Shown: piece by piece, positions 1 through 13,207 of the stretch
Layout: each line of letters begins with the position of its first letter
Numbering within the stretch: the stretch's first letter is position 1
NCBI GenBank assembly: GCA_022036555.1
Contig: CM039132.1
Coordinates: forward strand, 54,346,748 to 54,410,747
DNA length: 64,000 nucleotides
Direction: 5' to 3'
From: Microstegium vimineum
Taxonomy: Eukaryota; Streptophyta; Magnoliopsida; Poales; Poaceae
The notes under the pieces: model-generated
Told to the model about the DNA's origin: nothing
The model's database searches: none
What the model saw: only the letters and a program-made list of their open reading frames with translations
Position numbers and translations under genes: made by a program

Positions 1-3000
1 ATATATAAATTTTCCTATAAAACTTTGAAAAATTGCATGCATCCAAACAAGAAAGAGAAAATTATCTTTTGGAGCACACACGCTTGAAATATGGCAAATT
101 CTGGATTTTTTTTATGCCACCAAGAAGGTGTTTTTTCACAAAGTATTTCCCCCAACAAAAGAACTGACAAGAACAAAATAACAAGAACATGTCAAAACCG
201 TAAAACTAGGTCACTACATTTCAAAAAAAAAAAAACTAGACCACTATAAAATTTTTAGTCATAAGTTGTCTACGATCTCTAGCAACTTTGCTACGTGGGA
301 TAGATATACAACCACATTGACAAGTACCATGTTTTAACATTGGGATGAATGATTGATATATGGTGAAATTGATAGAGGGCTATTAATTGGGATTGCATGA
401 ACATGTTTGCATATGTTTATGCTATGCTGATGTCAGCTGCTGTCAATATACTCATCGTTTCATCAAGTACAAAACCATGATATCATGGGAAGACCTAGGC
501 TTATTATTAGCAATTAACAACTTGTGCTTGCATGCATGGTATTGTCAATGTTTGTGCTTAATGAAGATCATGCTTCGATTGGTGATATCACTAACTAGTG
601 GTCACAATAATGTTTTGTTGGAGAAACTCTTTTTATCTCATAATGTATATGTGTGGGGGTGCATCATGGTTACTAGAGGGGAAAGGGTGAAGGGAAAGGG
701 AAGGCTTAGCAACGATGAACCACGGTGGTGAAGTGAACGAAAAGTGTAGGCTTCATGTTGATGGATTGCACAATGTGAGTTGGACTCACGAGAGAATCAC
801 ATTTTTTTAGAATGCAAGTGACATGTAGTTTAGAGGAAGTTGGTATTGCATGAAACTATATAGAATGAGTTGTGAAACAAAAAAACTCTACTAGGGTAAC
901 CTTAATGATAGACTTCGAAGGTGTAAGTCGGACTTTGAGGAAGATATATGCTTTAACAAGAAAGGTTGTGATCAAAATATCCTTTAGTGGGTTATGAGCA
1001 TGGTCTGATGCCGTCTAAGTCTATATTAACATCAATGGTGATATTTGAAATTGCATTTAGGTCCCAGTAGGTTTTGGCGTATTAATGACAATCAATTTAT
1101 GGACTAATGATGTCTATGATGTGTACAGTTTTAGACACTTTGGAACAATATTAAAGTATCACAACCCCTCAAAAAGAAAATAGGACAATAAAGGCTTATA
1201 ATTCATTTTATTTTGAGATTTTCGCTTTAGGATTGCCTTCCTATTAAGAGGATACAAATCTTAGCAACAAGTACGGATGCTCCGGACATTTCTAGAGGTT
1301 TTGCATTTGAGAGCGTTCAGCTAACCAAGTGGATACGTTGAATTCTTTTGTGGGGGAGTATTTATAGTCATCACCCCTTGTTCATTTATTTCAACCCAAC
1401 ATAAGAAAAAAGGGCAGCCTTGTTGATTTTTTGAGAGATTTGGTGTGAGATATATTAAAAGAAGATAAGGGAGAGTGCTAGATAAACTCAAATTCATCTT
1501 TTGAGCACTCTTTTTCTTTGCCAATTCGGTGGATTTGTGTTTATTACTCATGAATTTTGATCCAAGACGACTAGACGATGCCCGCTGAAGGACCTAAGTT
1601 TTGTGGTGTGCTCCTACAAGGTTTGCATCACTAAATTCACTCTAGTGACACCTTTGAGCTTGATCTTTATGGTCTCTTGAGTTGGATGAGACTCAAGAAC
1701 TTTATGGTCTCATAAAAAATGTATACGTAGGCATGGCTTGGTGTTGTGGCCAAATATTTATATAAATCATTATTTCACTTGTACTTTATATTCTTTCTTT
1801 AATTTTGAATATAACTTATGCGTTGGGTTTTAGGATTTTAGATGTTATATCTATTCTTATGCAAGGTTTTAGTTGTAGTTGTGGCAAGGAATAACTTTTA
1901 GGGACCCAAGATAGGTAAGCCTAGTACTTTGCCAATTCAATTCTTACAACCATTTACTTGGTGATTTCATTTTCTTAGCATGTGAAACCTCCAAAAGAGT
2001 GTGGAGCTTCGGGAAATTTTGCAGAACCTGTACAGGTCGACCAATTTGCTAGTTCGAGTTGGAAATAGCTTTTAGGTTCAGCCTATTTAACCTGCTCTCT
2101 AGGCACTGTTAATTAGACCTTTTCAAGAGTGTGTAATATGGTGCGAAGCGTGTCTCCATCTAATTTCTTTTAAAATAATAATAAATTTAAAATTAATATT
2201 CTAAAAACTTAAAATGAATATTTGGACCACCAAATGATCTCAAATGAAAACGTTTTCAACCTCAAAGTTAAAGATCGCAATGGGATCTATAACTTTGATA
2301 CAGGTCATGTCAATGTCCGAGTCCATTTGATTTTTTTATAAAAAATAGTTTCCAAATATGGGAAATTAAAATGAATATTTGTGTCTCTAAATGATCTGAT
2401 ATAGAAATGTTTCAACTACAAAGTGTTCTAGATTGTAGTATATTTAGAGCTATAACTTTGCCATAGACCATGTCAACATCCAAGGTTATTTGAAAAACTA
2501 CAATGAGGATATCAAAACCCAAAAACTTAAAAATGAATATATGGCCTCTAAATGACCCTAGATAAAAGGTGTCAATAATAAAGTTGTAGATGGTATTAAT
2601 ATAGTTGGTTGAATTTTTTTGAAATATGAAATTCAACATCTAATACCTTAAAACAAATATTTGAGCCTCAAAAGATCTAAAATAAAAAATTGTGATCTAC
2701 AAAGTTGTAGATTGCTTTGAGCTCTAAAGTTCTGATATAAAGTTTTGTATTCATCTAACTGAATATGAAAAAGTTATGATTTTCACATAGAAGAAAGAGA
2801 GATCAACTGACATGTGGGCCCGCCACCATGTTAGAGAAGCAACCCAGGAAACCACATTGAAATATTAAGGTGGGTATTTCATCTGATTTTTGAAAGTTTA
2901 GGGATGAAAGTTGTGCATCATTTAAATTCGAGGATGTTTTTATTTAAATTATGAGACAAATTTATATTGGTAGATCGGACATTAGCCATACACTATCACT

Positions 3001-3002
3001 TA
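1..3002. other. AT-rich spacer, no gene recognised
   Basis: I see no coding region with a recognisable domain here. The open frames are short and have no family features. The DNA is AT-rich with several phrases on a theme of 'gatctaaaatgaatatttg' between about 2200 and 2700, which suggests an old degenerate repeat rather than a gene. Confidence 0.5.
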
Positions 3003-3716
3003 CACTACCACAAAATAGATTATCCTTGAGGGTCAAAAACCATCAAGGAAACCATGAAAACTGCCAAAGAAATTATATTTGGCGATCAATATAATACTCA
3101 AGGAAAGACTTCCAAAGGTAGACAACAAGAAAAATAGTGTTACCTTTAGGGGTTGGTCGCTAAAAATTATTTTCTAGGGGGTTTAGCCGCCATGGAAACA
3201 AATCTGAAGTTAGACTTTTAGCATGTGCAATTACCTTGATGGTTTCAGACTAGCGCTCAAGGAAACATGCAATTGCCTTTAATGTTCATACCAGCACTCA
3301 AGGAAATATATGATTAAAGTAACATGGTCGTTTGGTTTGTACTTAATAAATATGTATTTCTTTAAAGGTTTCCTACAACCGCCAAGGTAATGGTATATTC
3401 CTTGAGGGTCCCATATCACCCCCTCAAGAAAATTAGTGACCATCAAGGATACTCTCCATCCCTTTCCTAGAATCCGTGACAGTCAAACTTTTTTAACTTT
3501 GATTAACTTTATAAAAAAAATATAACAACATCTATGACTTAAAATAAGCACTATGTGAAATATGTTTTATGATAAATTTAATGATACTAATTTGATATCA
3601 TAATTTTTAATGATTTTTTCTAGAAATTTGGTAAAAGTTCAAAAAGTTTGATTTAGGATAAATCCAAAAATCTATTCTTTTATTGACAGATGGAGTATTC
3701 TATTTTGTGGTACTAG
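3003..3716 (+). mobile_element. Non-autonomous CACTA remnant
   Basis: The left end reads CACTACCACAAAATAG at 3003-3018. Its inverted partner, CTATTTTGTGGTACTAG, lies at 3700-3716 and differs only in the last bases. Between them the short motif CCTTGAGGGT or its inverse CCTCAAGG recurs (for example near 3030, 3300 and 3402), as expected of CACTA subterminal repeats. No transposase is present, so this is a short deletion derivative. The target duplication is not clear because the right terminus has decayed. Confidence 0.65.
3452..3695. mobile_element. Stowaway-type MITE nested in the CACTA remnant
   Basis: The 244-bp insert begins CTCTCCATCCC and ends GACAGATGGAG, matching the grass Stowaway ends CTCCCTCCGTCC and its inverse. 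It is flanked by TA at 3450-3451 and 3696-3697, the usual Stowaway target duplication. It splits the CACTA remnant close to its right terminus, so it arrived later. Confidence 0.75.
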
Positions 3717-4084
3717 TACTAGTTTTGAAAGTGAGACAGGTGTTTGATGCCCAAAAGAATTACTCAAGGGCAGAAATAATGGGCCCACGTACGACATCAT
3801 CCGCTCACAAAAGAATCCACAGGTGATCCGTCCATTAACTTGCAAAGACGACATGGTAGTCGTCCAAGTTCATATTTGAACCAAGTAAATCACGTGGGAG
3901 ACAGAAACAAAACATTGAACATGCATGCTTGTGAATATATATACTTTGATGATCATATCATAACAAGAGATCGAGGGATCGATCTGACCTTGACTCGGCG
4001 CGCCCGGTAATATATATATAAGGCAGTTGCTCACGTGCCCTGCGTGTGTGTGGCCTTTTGAGCTGCGTTTTGGTTCAAGAAACC
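3717..4084. other. Spacer, no gene recognised
   Basis: There is no supported coding region. A short dinucleotide tract (atatatata near 4010) is the only pattern I see. The 3' end of the minus-strand LINE abuts it. Confidence 0.4.
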
Positions 4085-4114
4085 TTTTTTTTATTAACAT
4101 GGAAGACTTCTCCA

Positions 4115-7100
4115 TTACTCATAACACGGCGTCACATCGTCAGCAACCATCACACGAGTACAATTTGGAATACTGTCCACGATCGGATCAGCACCCGGAC
4201 TCAAACTCGCTCCTAGAGCAGCAAGACTATCTGCCACCGAATTACAAGACCGGGGAGTATGAACAACAGAAAAAGCATTGAAATTACTCCGAAGCAGGAA
4301 CCTGAGCTCCCAAATCAGGACACCAGCTGAACCACCTGTTGTAATCATCGCTATAAACGGCTTGGACAACTCTTGTAGCATCTGTTTCAAGGATGATTTG
4401 CTGCACCCCCAGATCAGCTGCACGTTGGACACCTTGGAGGCACGCCACAAGCTCGGCATGGAAGGCTTCACTAACATTTTCAATTTTACCATAGCCTGAA
4501 CTCGCCACACCCGCATCCCATTCCCGAATCACAAAGCTCCAACCTCCCGATCTCATAGTCTGTGAAAAGGCTCCATCACAGTTGATCTTCATAGAACCAT
4601 CTGGCGGCGGTGTCCATCTCCTCTTTGGTCTCCCTTGATCAGTCACACCTCTAGGACTCGCAATAGGTGACCATTCTGATGCATAGGAACCGACCAAGAT
4701 TGATAGGCTATTTGCATTCCTCGGCTGCTCCCCTTCTCTAACTCCACACCGTTCAGACCACCAGAGGTATAACAGAGTTACTACCTTTCTTTGTAAGCCC
4801 GATTCCATATTCAGCACCTTCTCCAGAACGTCCCTAGCCGATAGACAAGCTGCAAGGTCTTCACGCACGGCGTCCAGCTGCAAGCTTGCCCACACCACTC
4901 GGATACACTTGCATTTGAAAAACAGATGAGCTCCATCTTCGTCCAAACGCCCACACATCACACAGGTTGCATTTATAGGCATTCCTCTCCTTTTGAGGTT
5001 AACTCTGAGAGCCAAGCTGTTATGTCCAAGGCGCCAAAGGAAATGAGTTACCTTTTTTGGACAGTTCAAATTCTAGAGCCGGTTCCAAAATGGATCATGT
5101 ACTCGATGTGCAGTTCCAGAAGATGATCTTCCACCTCTGTTCTCCTTTCTCAATTTTTCGTCCGCCATAAACACTCTGTAGGCCGATCTCACTAAGAATT
5201 GGCCATCATTGTTAAAGTGCCATGCCACCAGGTCACCCATACCTTCATGAACCGGAATGCATAGGATACATTCTGCATCTTCCTCCCAGAATGTTGCTCT
5301 GACCAGGGCCTCGTCCCAGCTACCTGTAACCGGATCGATTAATTCATCCACTCGTGACATGAGATTCTGACCTCTGGGAGTGAAAGGCCTTCGTGACTCA
5401 TCTCTTGGCAACCAGTTATCTTCCCAGATGCGAATATCAGCACCATCCCCCACCCTCCAAATGATACCCTTTCTAAGCAAATCCAACCCCGCTAAAATAC
5501 TCCGCCAAGTATATGACATGTCTCGCTTTGGTTTTGCTTGCAGAATGTCACCACTTGGGAAGTACTTAGCTGCCAGTACCCGTGCACACAAAGATCCTGG
5601 GTTCATCAAAATTCTCCAAGCTTGTTTAGCTAGCATTGCCATATTGAAAGCGTGTATATCTCTGAAACCCAGTCCTCCCTCTTCTTTCGCCTTCGTCAAT
5701 TTCTCCCAACTCATCCAATGCATCTTGTTGTCTTTGTCTTGGTGGCTCCACCAAAATTTAGCCACCATCGAGCCGATCTTGTTACAGAGGCCCTTTGTAA
5801 TGTCAAAGCAACCCATAGCGAAGGTTGGTATAGCCTGTGCTACCGCCTTGATTAAAATCTCCTTCCCCGCCTTCGACAACATTTTTCCCTTCCATCCAAG
5901 AATTCTCTGCCACACCCTCTCTTTCAAATAATTGAAGGTGCCCCCCTGGACAGACCCACATGCCCCGGTAGACCCAAATACTTATCACTCATGGCTTCTG
6001 TTGGGATCTGCAAAGTTTGCATCACCGCCGCTTTATCCTCCTCCCTTGTATTAGCACTGAACAGGACAGACGATTTTGTTTTGTTTATGGTTTGACCCGA
6101 CACTTGCTCATACAAGTTGAGTATGCTTTGAATCTGTTCCGCATTCTCCTGGTTTGTGCGGACAAGTAGAAGTGAGTCGTCTGCAAAAAGCAAATGAGAT
6201 ATGCTTGGGGCATTATGGCAGACACGCACTCCTCTGATCCTTCCTTCAATTTCAGCTTCGGTTAATAGAGCACTGAACCCCTCGGCACAAAGTAGAAATA
6301 AATAGGGTGATAAAGGATCCCCTTGTCGCAAACCCCTCCCTGGCACAAACGAAAGACCAACATTGCCATTCACTTTCACTCTATATGATACCGAGGTCAC
6401 ACAACTCATAATCAGTTGTACCCACTGTTGGCAAAATCCCATTTTCAGCATCATTGCTTCCAGGAAAGACCATTCGACCCGGTCATATGCTTTGCTCATA
6501 TCTAGCTTAATTGCAGCCCAGCCTTCTTTGCCTTTTTTATTCTTCCTCAAAAGATGAGTGAGCTCATATGCCATCAATATATTGTCACTGATAAGATGAC
6601 CAGGCGCAAAAGCACTTTGATTCTCCGAAACAATATTTGGCAGGATCCTTTTCAGCCGATTTGCGAGGACCTTTGATATTATTTTGTACAACACATTGCA
6701 TAAACTGATGGGGCGAAGATCAGTCACCTTGCTTGGTTGCGCCACCTTTGGGATCAATGAGATGATAGTTTCATTCCAGTGTAGCGGTAGTGGACCACCC
6801 CGGAGGAACTCCAGCACCTCGTCCGTGATTTTCCTGCCCACAAGGTCCCAAAACCTCTTATAAAAAATAGCAGCCATACCATCTGGCCCCGGCACCTTGA
6901 GATCCCCAATACCATCCAGCGCCTCTTTTATCATAATCTCTCCAAACTCCGCCATGAGTTCCCCATTCATTTCCGGTGTTACCCGGCTATGAACTGCATG
7001 TAGGAGCTGCTGGGCATCACCATTAACATTGGTAGAGAAAAGCTGCATAAAATAGTTAGTGATAAAGTCCTGCTTCTCTACTTCTCCTTCCACCCAACCC

Positions 7101-8250
7101 CCAACACCGTCTTGCAAGTGACCTAATCTATTTCTTCTCCTCCGATCCGAACAGGCCGTATGAAAAAAATTAGTATTTCTATCTCCCTTCTCTAACCACC
7201 GAGTATGTGATCTTTGTTTCCAATATATATCTATTTGCTCCTCCACCTTGTCTAGCTGGTATCTCAACTCCGCCTCCCTGGATACTCCCTCCTCTGACAC
7301 CAGACCCCTTCTACACCTATCTAAGTCCCCTCTCAATTTTTTCCTTTGTTTCTCCCAAACACCAAGGACATTTGAACTCCAATTTTGCAGACTTCCCGCC
7401 ACTCTGCCGATCAGGCCACTAACAGAATCAAGCCCTTCCACAACTCCTTTTTCCCAGCCCTCCCTCACAACCTCCTCACATCTCGCCTCCTCCAGCCAGC
7501 CAGCTTCGAAGAAAAATCCCCTACCACACCTCTCCTGGCTTGCACCCACATGCTCTGTCGAAACTATGATCGGTCGATGGTCCGAGTGCCGCGGATCACC
7601 GTTCACCACACTAGCTGTAACAAACTTTGCATGCCAGGCCATGTTTGCCAAAGCCCGGTCCAGGCGTTCTCGGATATAAGCCTGTGCCGAATGGCTGTTA
7701 TTCCTCCACGTAAAAGCATCCCCCTCAAAGCCCAAATCGTGAAGATCGCAATCCGCAATAGCCTCTCTAAAACGGTCCATCTGCGATTGAGGCCTTGGCA
7801 CACCACCCTCCTTTTCATCCTGAAACAAGACCTCATTAAAGTCTCCAGCACACAACCACGGCCACGAGTCCTGCGCGTGCAAACCCCTCAACAGAGACCA
7901 CGTCTTATGCCTATCCTCTGTCTGTGGATAGCCATAGATACCCGTAAACCTCCATTTGTATCCATCATCCTCCAAGACATCCATGTCAATGTGGTTGTCG
8001 GAATAATTCCTTAGAGCCACATTGACCCCCTCCGCCAAAACACAGCAATCCCCCCGCCTTTTCCACCACACTTACACACCACCATATTGCTCAACCCCAA
8101 CATCCACCGAAAACGCTCCATTCTCCGCTTGTCTAACCTTGTTTCCGACAAGAAAAGAATATCTGCCCCCTCCGTCTTCTGGAGCTCCAGAAGACTCCGA
8201 ACTGCCGGGCGGTTCCCCAGGCCCCGACAGTTCCAAGCAATAAGCTTCAT
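4115..8250 (-). pseudogene. LINE ORF2: endonuclease, reverse transcriptase, RNase H (broken)
   Basis: ORF2 starts at the ATG at 8250 (MKLIAWNCRGLGN), with the conserved endonuclease Asn; AGDFNE and SDHRPI follow. The reverse transcriptase shows KLDMSKAYDRVEW, RQGDPLSPYLF and the catalytic LLFADDSLLL. The zinc-binding region (CVMCGRLDEDGAHLFFKC) and an RNase H domain (NCDGAF, FHAELVA, ETDA, SVADSLA) follow. The frame is broken four times: an indel in the G-run at 8026-8030, an indel in the G-run at 5941-5946, an in-frame TAG at 5073-5075 where a Trp is usual, and a shift near 4300 inside RNase H. The protein would nick DNA and copy the element RNA at the target site; here it is dead. Confidence 0.9.
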
Positions 8251-8455
8251 TGGGACCCGCAGAGCCGGTCCGCCGGCTCCGCATTCTTTTGCACTTGGCT
8301 GAAACCCTCCTCCACCACATCACATGCCTTTGCCTTCTTTGTCCCCTCGCCTTGACACTCCAGCACCTCTCCGTCAACCTCCATCCTTCTCTTCCCATTT
8401 TTTTTATCATTTTTTTCTCCCTTGCTTCCATCTCCCTTTGCTGTTCTATCTTTAT

Positions 8456-9013
8456 CTAGGCGCCTGAATGTACCACGCCTTGCTTCCTCACTCTGTACAC
8501 GCTCAGCACCCCTCTACTTGCATCACTCCCCACATTAGCCTCCCTCGTGGCAGGTGCACCCAACATTAGCACTAGGGCCTTCTTTACTGCTGGACCCTTC
8601 TCCCTTCCATGCACATTGGCCTGACCTTTCAGAGGCTTCTCCGGGCTGGTAACCTCCTCTCCCTTCTCTAGACTTTTTTCTTCTTTATTTTTCCTCCAAT
8701 TGATAGCATCATTGCCCGAACCCGATGAGCCCCACCTATCACCACGACTTTCATACGATCCCCTACTGCCTGATCCACCTCCAATCCAATAACCTCGCTG
8801 TCTAGCTCCCTGGAACCTCCTTTCCTCCAAACCATCCCCTCTCTTCTTCTCCGGGATAAAACGGAGAGCCCTCGAGAACTGCTGGAACTCCTCCTTCTCT
8901 CGCGGAGTAGGGCACTGTTTATCCACGTGACCAATAAGGCCACATTCATAGCAGAAATCTGGTAAGTACTCATAGGCAAAGGCACACCACTTCTCCCTCT
9001 CTGGATTCCCCAC
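8456..9013 (-). pseudogene. LINE ORF1 C-terminal fragment (CCHC zinc knuckle)
   Basis: This frame encodes the last ~185 residues of an ORF1 (gag-like) RNA-binding protein. Near its start is CYECGLIGHVDKQC, a CX2CX4HX4C knuckle of the type found in plant LINE ORF1 proteins. The rest is basic, rich in Gly, Arg, Ser and Lys, and of low complexity. The N-terminal domain usual for the family is missing because the element is truncated at about 9040. It ends about 205 nt before the ORF2 start, in the normal LINE order. ORF1 proteins coat the element RNA and act as chaperones in the retrotransposition particle; this copy is partial and not expected to work. Confidence 0.8.
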
Positions 9014-9040
9014 CTTACGAGGCGTAGTGGTGGGCGGACG

Positions 9041-9205
9041 GAATTAATTGCACAGTTTTGTTGTACTTTGTGAGACGAACATTTTAAACCTAATTAATCA
9101 ATGTTTGGACAATTATTACCAAATAAAAACAAAAGTGCTACAGTGTGACGTGACAAATGCTACAAGATTTTTTTCACCCCTTTTCACCATCTAAACACCC
9201 CCTAC
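9041..9205 (-). mobile_element. Partial Tourist-like MITE (family A)
   Basis: This stretch matches the inverse of a repeat seen complete at 50172-50413: shared phrases include the GAGACGAA block, the TTGGACAATTATT block, GTGCTACAGT and a terminal CTAAACACCCC. Only about two-thirds of the element remains; the rest is lost at the LINE 5' junction. Confidence 0.6.
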
Positions 9206-12120
9206 GTCCGCAAGTACACGACCTGAGGTCATTCTCCTCGCCCATAAGCTCTAGGCCCACCAGGCCGACGAGTCCCACATCCGCCATGCCATTAGAGGCC
9301 TCCTCTATCCGCCTGCCCAAATCTGTCTAACACCTGCCGTCCAATTCATGTGTAGCAGAGATGCATCTTCTTCTATGTATGCGGCATGACGTCCATCAGG
9401 ATGCGAGCCGCCCAGGTATTGAAGTCGTCGGAGCTGCAGTTGAGGAAGAGCGACTCAGCAATGCAACGCCCACATCGATGCCATCCGCTGCACAAAGAAT
9501 AACCTCTGATTCATCCTTCATTTATATCTTTTATCTTATTTACTTATTCATGACGATCTCACTTTCTTAATTTCCGTTTCTTTATATCTCTGGCAGATGG
9601 CGCAATGCAGAACTAGCTGTCAAACCCCAAGAGTTGTCTCCAGTACTCTGCCACTCAGGTCCTAGCTGATGCTCCCTCTCTTTTATCCCAATGTATAATC
9701 ATCACATCAATAAACCTTAAGGCTACATAGTTTGTTGTTAGCATTCCATTCCTTTTCCTTTTTTTATTCAATGCTTATGATTTATTCCCCATCAAAGAAG
9801 TAGCACACTACGAGTACTTTATGGTTTTCTATCATATAAGATTTGTCTGTATGAGAATCTGATTGTAATGACAATATATGAACCTGTTCAAATATTCATG
9901 TCATTACAAGAATTTGTTGTGGTTTTCAGTTTTGTAGTTTTTGTTACAACCATATATATGTTTTTCTGCTCTTTTTCCAATGTATTATGACTCTGCTGTG
10001 TGGGGTACCCATTTTTCTAAACTAGACTCACAAGCTACACAGAATATTTGCTATGGCATATAGGAACTAAACATAATACAATACTTATATGTTAACCATA
10101 ATTCAATCCTACATGTTATGGACTTAATCCTAAGTGAGTAGGAAAGGTATACAAAATCAACGCAATACCTGAATTGAGTCGATTCCAATACAGAATCATA
10201 AAATGAGTCGATTCTTTTGACTGCCTACCTTTGAGATGCTTAACAATAGGCCTTCTATGCAGGATGGAGGATGGAGCAGTATCCATGATGCACACATCTT
10301 TTTTTTCTGCTTCCTATCTGGACATATTTGACCTCTCTTTTTACTAAACATGAATGGTTGTTTCTTCTCTGTGATATTCCTTTTTGTTACCCTTAATTAC
10401 TTTTATGCAATTTGCTGCTATATGTAGAATTTCAGTTCAAGCTTCCTTATTTATTTAGTGCCACAAAATGTCTAATTTATCATCCTTTATTAATAGAGCT
10501 CTCTTATTTTAAGGTAGGATCAAGTGTAGTTATACCCATCAGTATGACGGAACGTGCATTTACCTTTATCTCTAGGCAGTTTTACTGAACTTGTGACTGA
10601 AAACAAAAAATAGGCGTTGTGCTTATATTACTCATATCAATGTCCAACAAATTGTTATGTCGATACTTACATGTTTCACAAAATCTTACCATAAGAATGG
10701 TTCCATGCTTTTCTGCTATATTTAGGAAAGATGTGCATTCAGAGTCGCATGATACTCATTGTGTCAGTTATTTGTTTAATGTGTCAGTATTTCGCCTCGG
10801 ATGGTATACATTAATTTTTTACTGCTTCAAAACCTAGGTCCTGAATTGATGACGATCATCTGCTGTGTTTCGATGCTTTTCGAATTAAAAGGTAAATCAA
10901 TGTCATGTTGGTTCACTATGGTTCCACAAATTTTCAATTGATTTCCTACCCTGATAGCCATCACCTCTTACTGAGAGCACTATGCACCAGCTCTAAGATG
11001 TTATTTTCCAGAATAAAGAAATATTGTGCTAACTCTATATGTGTCGTGTGGCAGTTTACTATTTTTAGGTGTCATTAACTTTTAGCACTTCTATTCAGTA
11101 TAGTTATAATGTCTGGTGCATTTTTGTTTTAATTCATAGGTCTTTGGAGCAAAATAGGTTTGGTTCAGTTTTTAGGTTTGGTCTTTATACTTCATTTCCT
11201 TCCTTGGGCAACCAAAAAAATATTATTATTAGTCTACAGATTTGCACCTGGAACATTTCTCCATGTATCATCCCCACACTTTCTAACATATTTAATTTTA
11301 TTTGTGCCCACTATATATCTTCATTGACTCCATTGGTTGCAAGGTAATTGGTCTTGCCATGTCTATGATGTGCTTCCTGCTAAAGTCTCGAGATTATTCT
11401 TGGCTTACTGCCAGATCAATTGCTTTGTGCATGTACTAGATCTAAGTTTAGCAAGATTTGAATAATTGTTCTGACTTTTATGGACAGTTCCAGATCATCC
11501 AAAATCCACACAGTGATACTGCAAAGTATTTCCTCTATGGAAGCACGCCATATTAATGGTCAACTGTTCAATTGAGTTGCCTTCAGTCCCCGAAAGCATA
11601 TATCTATGCTCCTGTTGTATTAATACTTTTGGACCTTATTCCATCAAGAAAAGGATAGCATTGTAGGTAATTATGTAATGATGTTCATTGTTTTGTCACA
11701 GACGCCTTGAGCAGAGGAATTTTGTGGGTACACCGTAGACCTACACATGTGTCCTGCTACAAATAAACCATTGTACAAATTAAAACCTGAACAAACAATT
11801 CTAAACCTGCTTCTGAAGTGCTCTTCAATCTATACGATAGTGACCCAAAGGAGAGGTAGGCGTGGCGAAGCGCGCCTACTTTCCTAGTATGTTATATGCT
11901 GGAGGATGTTGCCTTGTTGGGACAACCTGGCAACTGAGTTCCTGGTTGGTGTGCCCATGAAATATGTTAGTGCAATGCAAGACGACGGGTAGATTGGTAT
12001 TTTATATAGATTGATTGCATGTTTATGGATGTTTGACTTTCCATGTTCAATTTAATTGTCTGGGTGGATGACTACAGTAGATGCTATATGAAAGGTACCC
12101 CTATATATCTTGGTGGCTAA
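9206..12120. other. Spacer of about 2.9 kb, no gene recognised
   Basis: A moderately GC-rich patch at 9206-9520 could be a decayed exon or a captured piece, but no frame has a recognisable domain. The remaining 2.6 kb is T-rich on the plus strand, like plant intron or UTR sequence. I found no terminal repeats, target duplications or coding support. Confidence 0.4.
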
Positions 12121-12125
12121 CTACT

Positions 12126-13069
12126 TGTTGGAGAAGTACCCTCTTCGAACGAGATAAGGTAAAGCGGGATTGAATGACCTCCGCAGCGAAGGTCGCACGC
12201 CCGGGGAGTGCTGGAGGTGAGGATTCGTTGGATCTTCGTGGAGCCTTCCGGGATGCGGGAGGGCTCCGACCGATGGCCTTCGCCCGTAACGACGATGAGC
12301 CTTCGGGATTGCTGAAGGGCTCACCCGGGGGTGGCGGCGGTAAACAGTAAAGGGAAATGAAAATCCTAGAAATAAGGGATGTTGTCTCTTGTTTATTACG
12401 GTGGGTAGTGACCCCCTTTTATCTGTTCATGTCATGATCGTTGTTACATAACTACCCTTCTACCTACCCCGGAATATTCCGGGAGTCTCTCTGGATCCTC
12501 CGGGGGTCTTCTGGGGACATCGTATCTGATGAGGCCTACCGGGCCGAAGAGGAAATTGGTGGAGGCCCAACCGTCTAGGCCCAGTAGGTTGTCCTGGCAG
12601 CCCTCCTCGAGACGCTTCTTGGCCTCCGGAACGCATGGTGATGGCTCCGCCATCCCTGATGCCCTTTGAGGGCCTTCGCGCCGAGACCTTCGCCTTGAAT
12701 CTGTGGTCGAGCGAAGATCTCGGTCAGTCGCCTTGGGACCTTCACGTCGAAGACCTTCGCCTTGCCTCTGTCCTGAATCTGTGGTCGAGCGAAGGTCTCG
12801 GCCCTTCGCCCTCGCGGTACCTGCGCACAAAAGCGACATGCTTTTCGGGGTTACCTTGATGATTGGAGACAGTTGGCGGCCTTCGCCTCCTGTCCTGGGC
12901 GCACCGTTGGGCGAAAGGTCACTGGCCTTCGCCGTGGCCATACCCGCGCGCGTGGTACCGAAAGGTAGCTCGTTCTTTAGAAAACGCATCTCTGGCGAGA
13001 AGATACTGGGGGCCTTCGCCTCCCTCGGTCACGGCCCAACAGGGGACCTTCGCGATCTCTGTCCCAACA
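12126..13069 (-). mobile_element. Solo LTR (944 bp) with 5-bp target duplication
   Basis: The segment begins TGTTGGAGAAG and ends GTCCCAACA, so it has TG...CA ends inside the short inverted repeat TGTTGG/CCAACA. It is flanked by CTACT at 12121-12125 and CTACT at 13070-13074, a perfect 5-bp duplication. No internal retroelement sequence is present, so it is the product of LTR-LTR recombination. On the minus strand AGATAAAAGGGGG (12412-12424) is a TATA-like box. The GC-rich body has many 'cttcgcc' phrases. It lies 138 bp past the stop codon of the PGG gene. Confidence 0.88.
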
Positions 13070-13207
13070 CTACTACATGGCGGCTGATCTGGAGGTGTTG
13101 CACTTGCACAGCTATGTTTCAGTAGAAATTAAATCCTGAGGTACATGTCACTACGATGCCTTGAACATGTTTCGATTACGGAACTAATAAGAGGGACATT
13201 CAAAACA

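Larger units (their letters stand above)
4085..9040 (-). mobile_element. LINE (L1-type, RNase H-containing) retrotransposon
   Basis: About 5 kb of minus-strand LINE. In transcription order it holds the end of ORF1 with a CCHC knuckle, then ORF2 with an AP-endonuclease, reverse transcriptase, the reverse-transcriptase zinc-binding region and a C-terminal RNase H. The 3' end is a short A-tail, seen as T's at 4085-4092 on the plus strand. The 5' end is truncated inside ORF1 near 9040 and abuts a partial Tourist-like MITE. I did not find a convincing target duplication. Several frameshifts and one stop mean this copy is inactive. Confidence 0.9.

Noticed and set aside
387..731. A 114-codon plus-strand open frame near the left edge
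   Set aside because: No domain, no gene-like composition, no splice or promoter context; AT-rich spacer gives such frames by chance.
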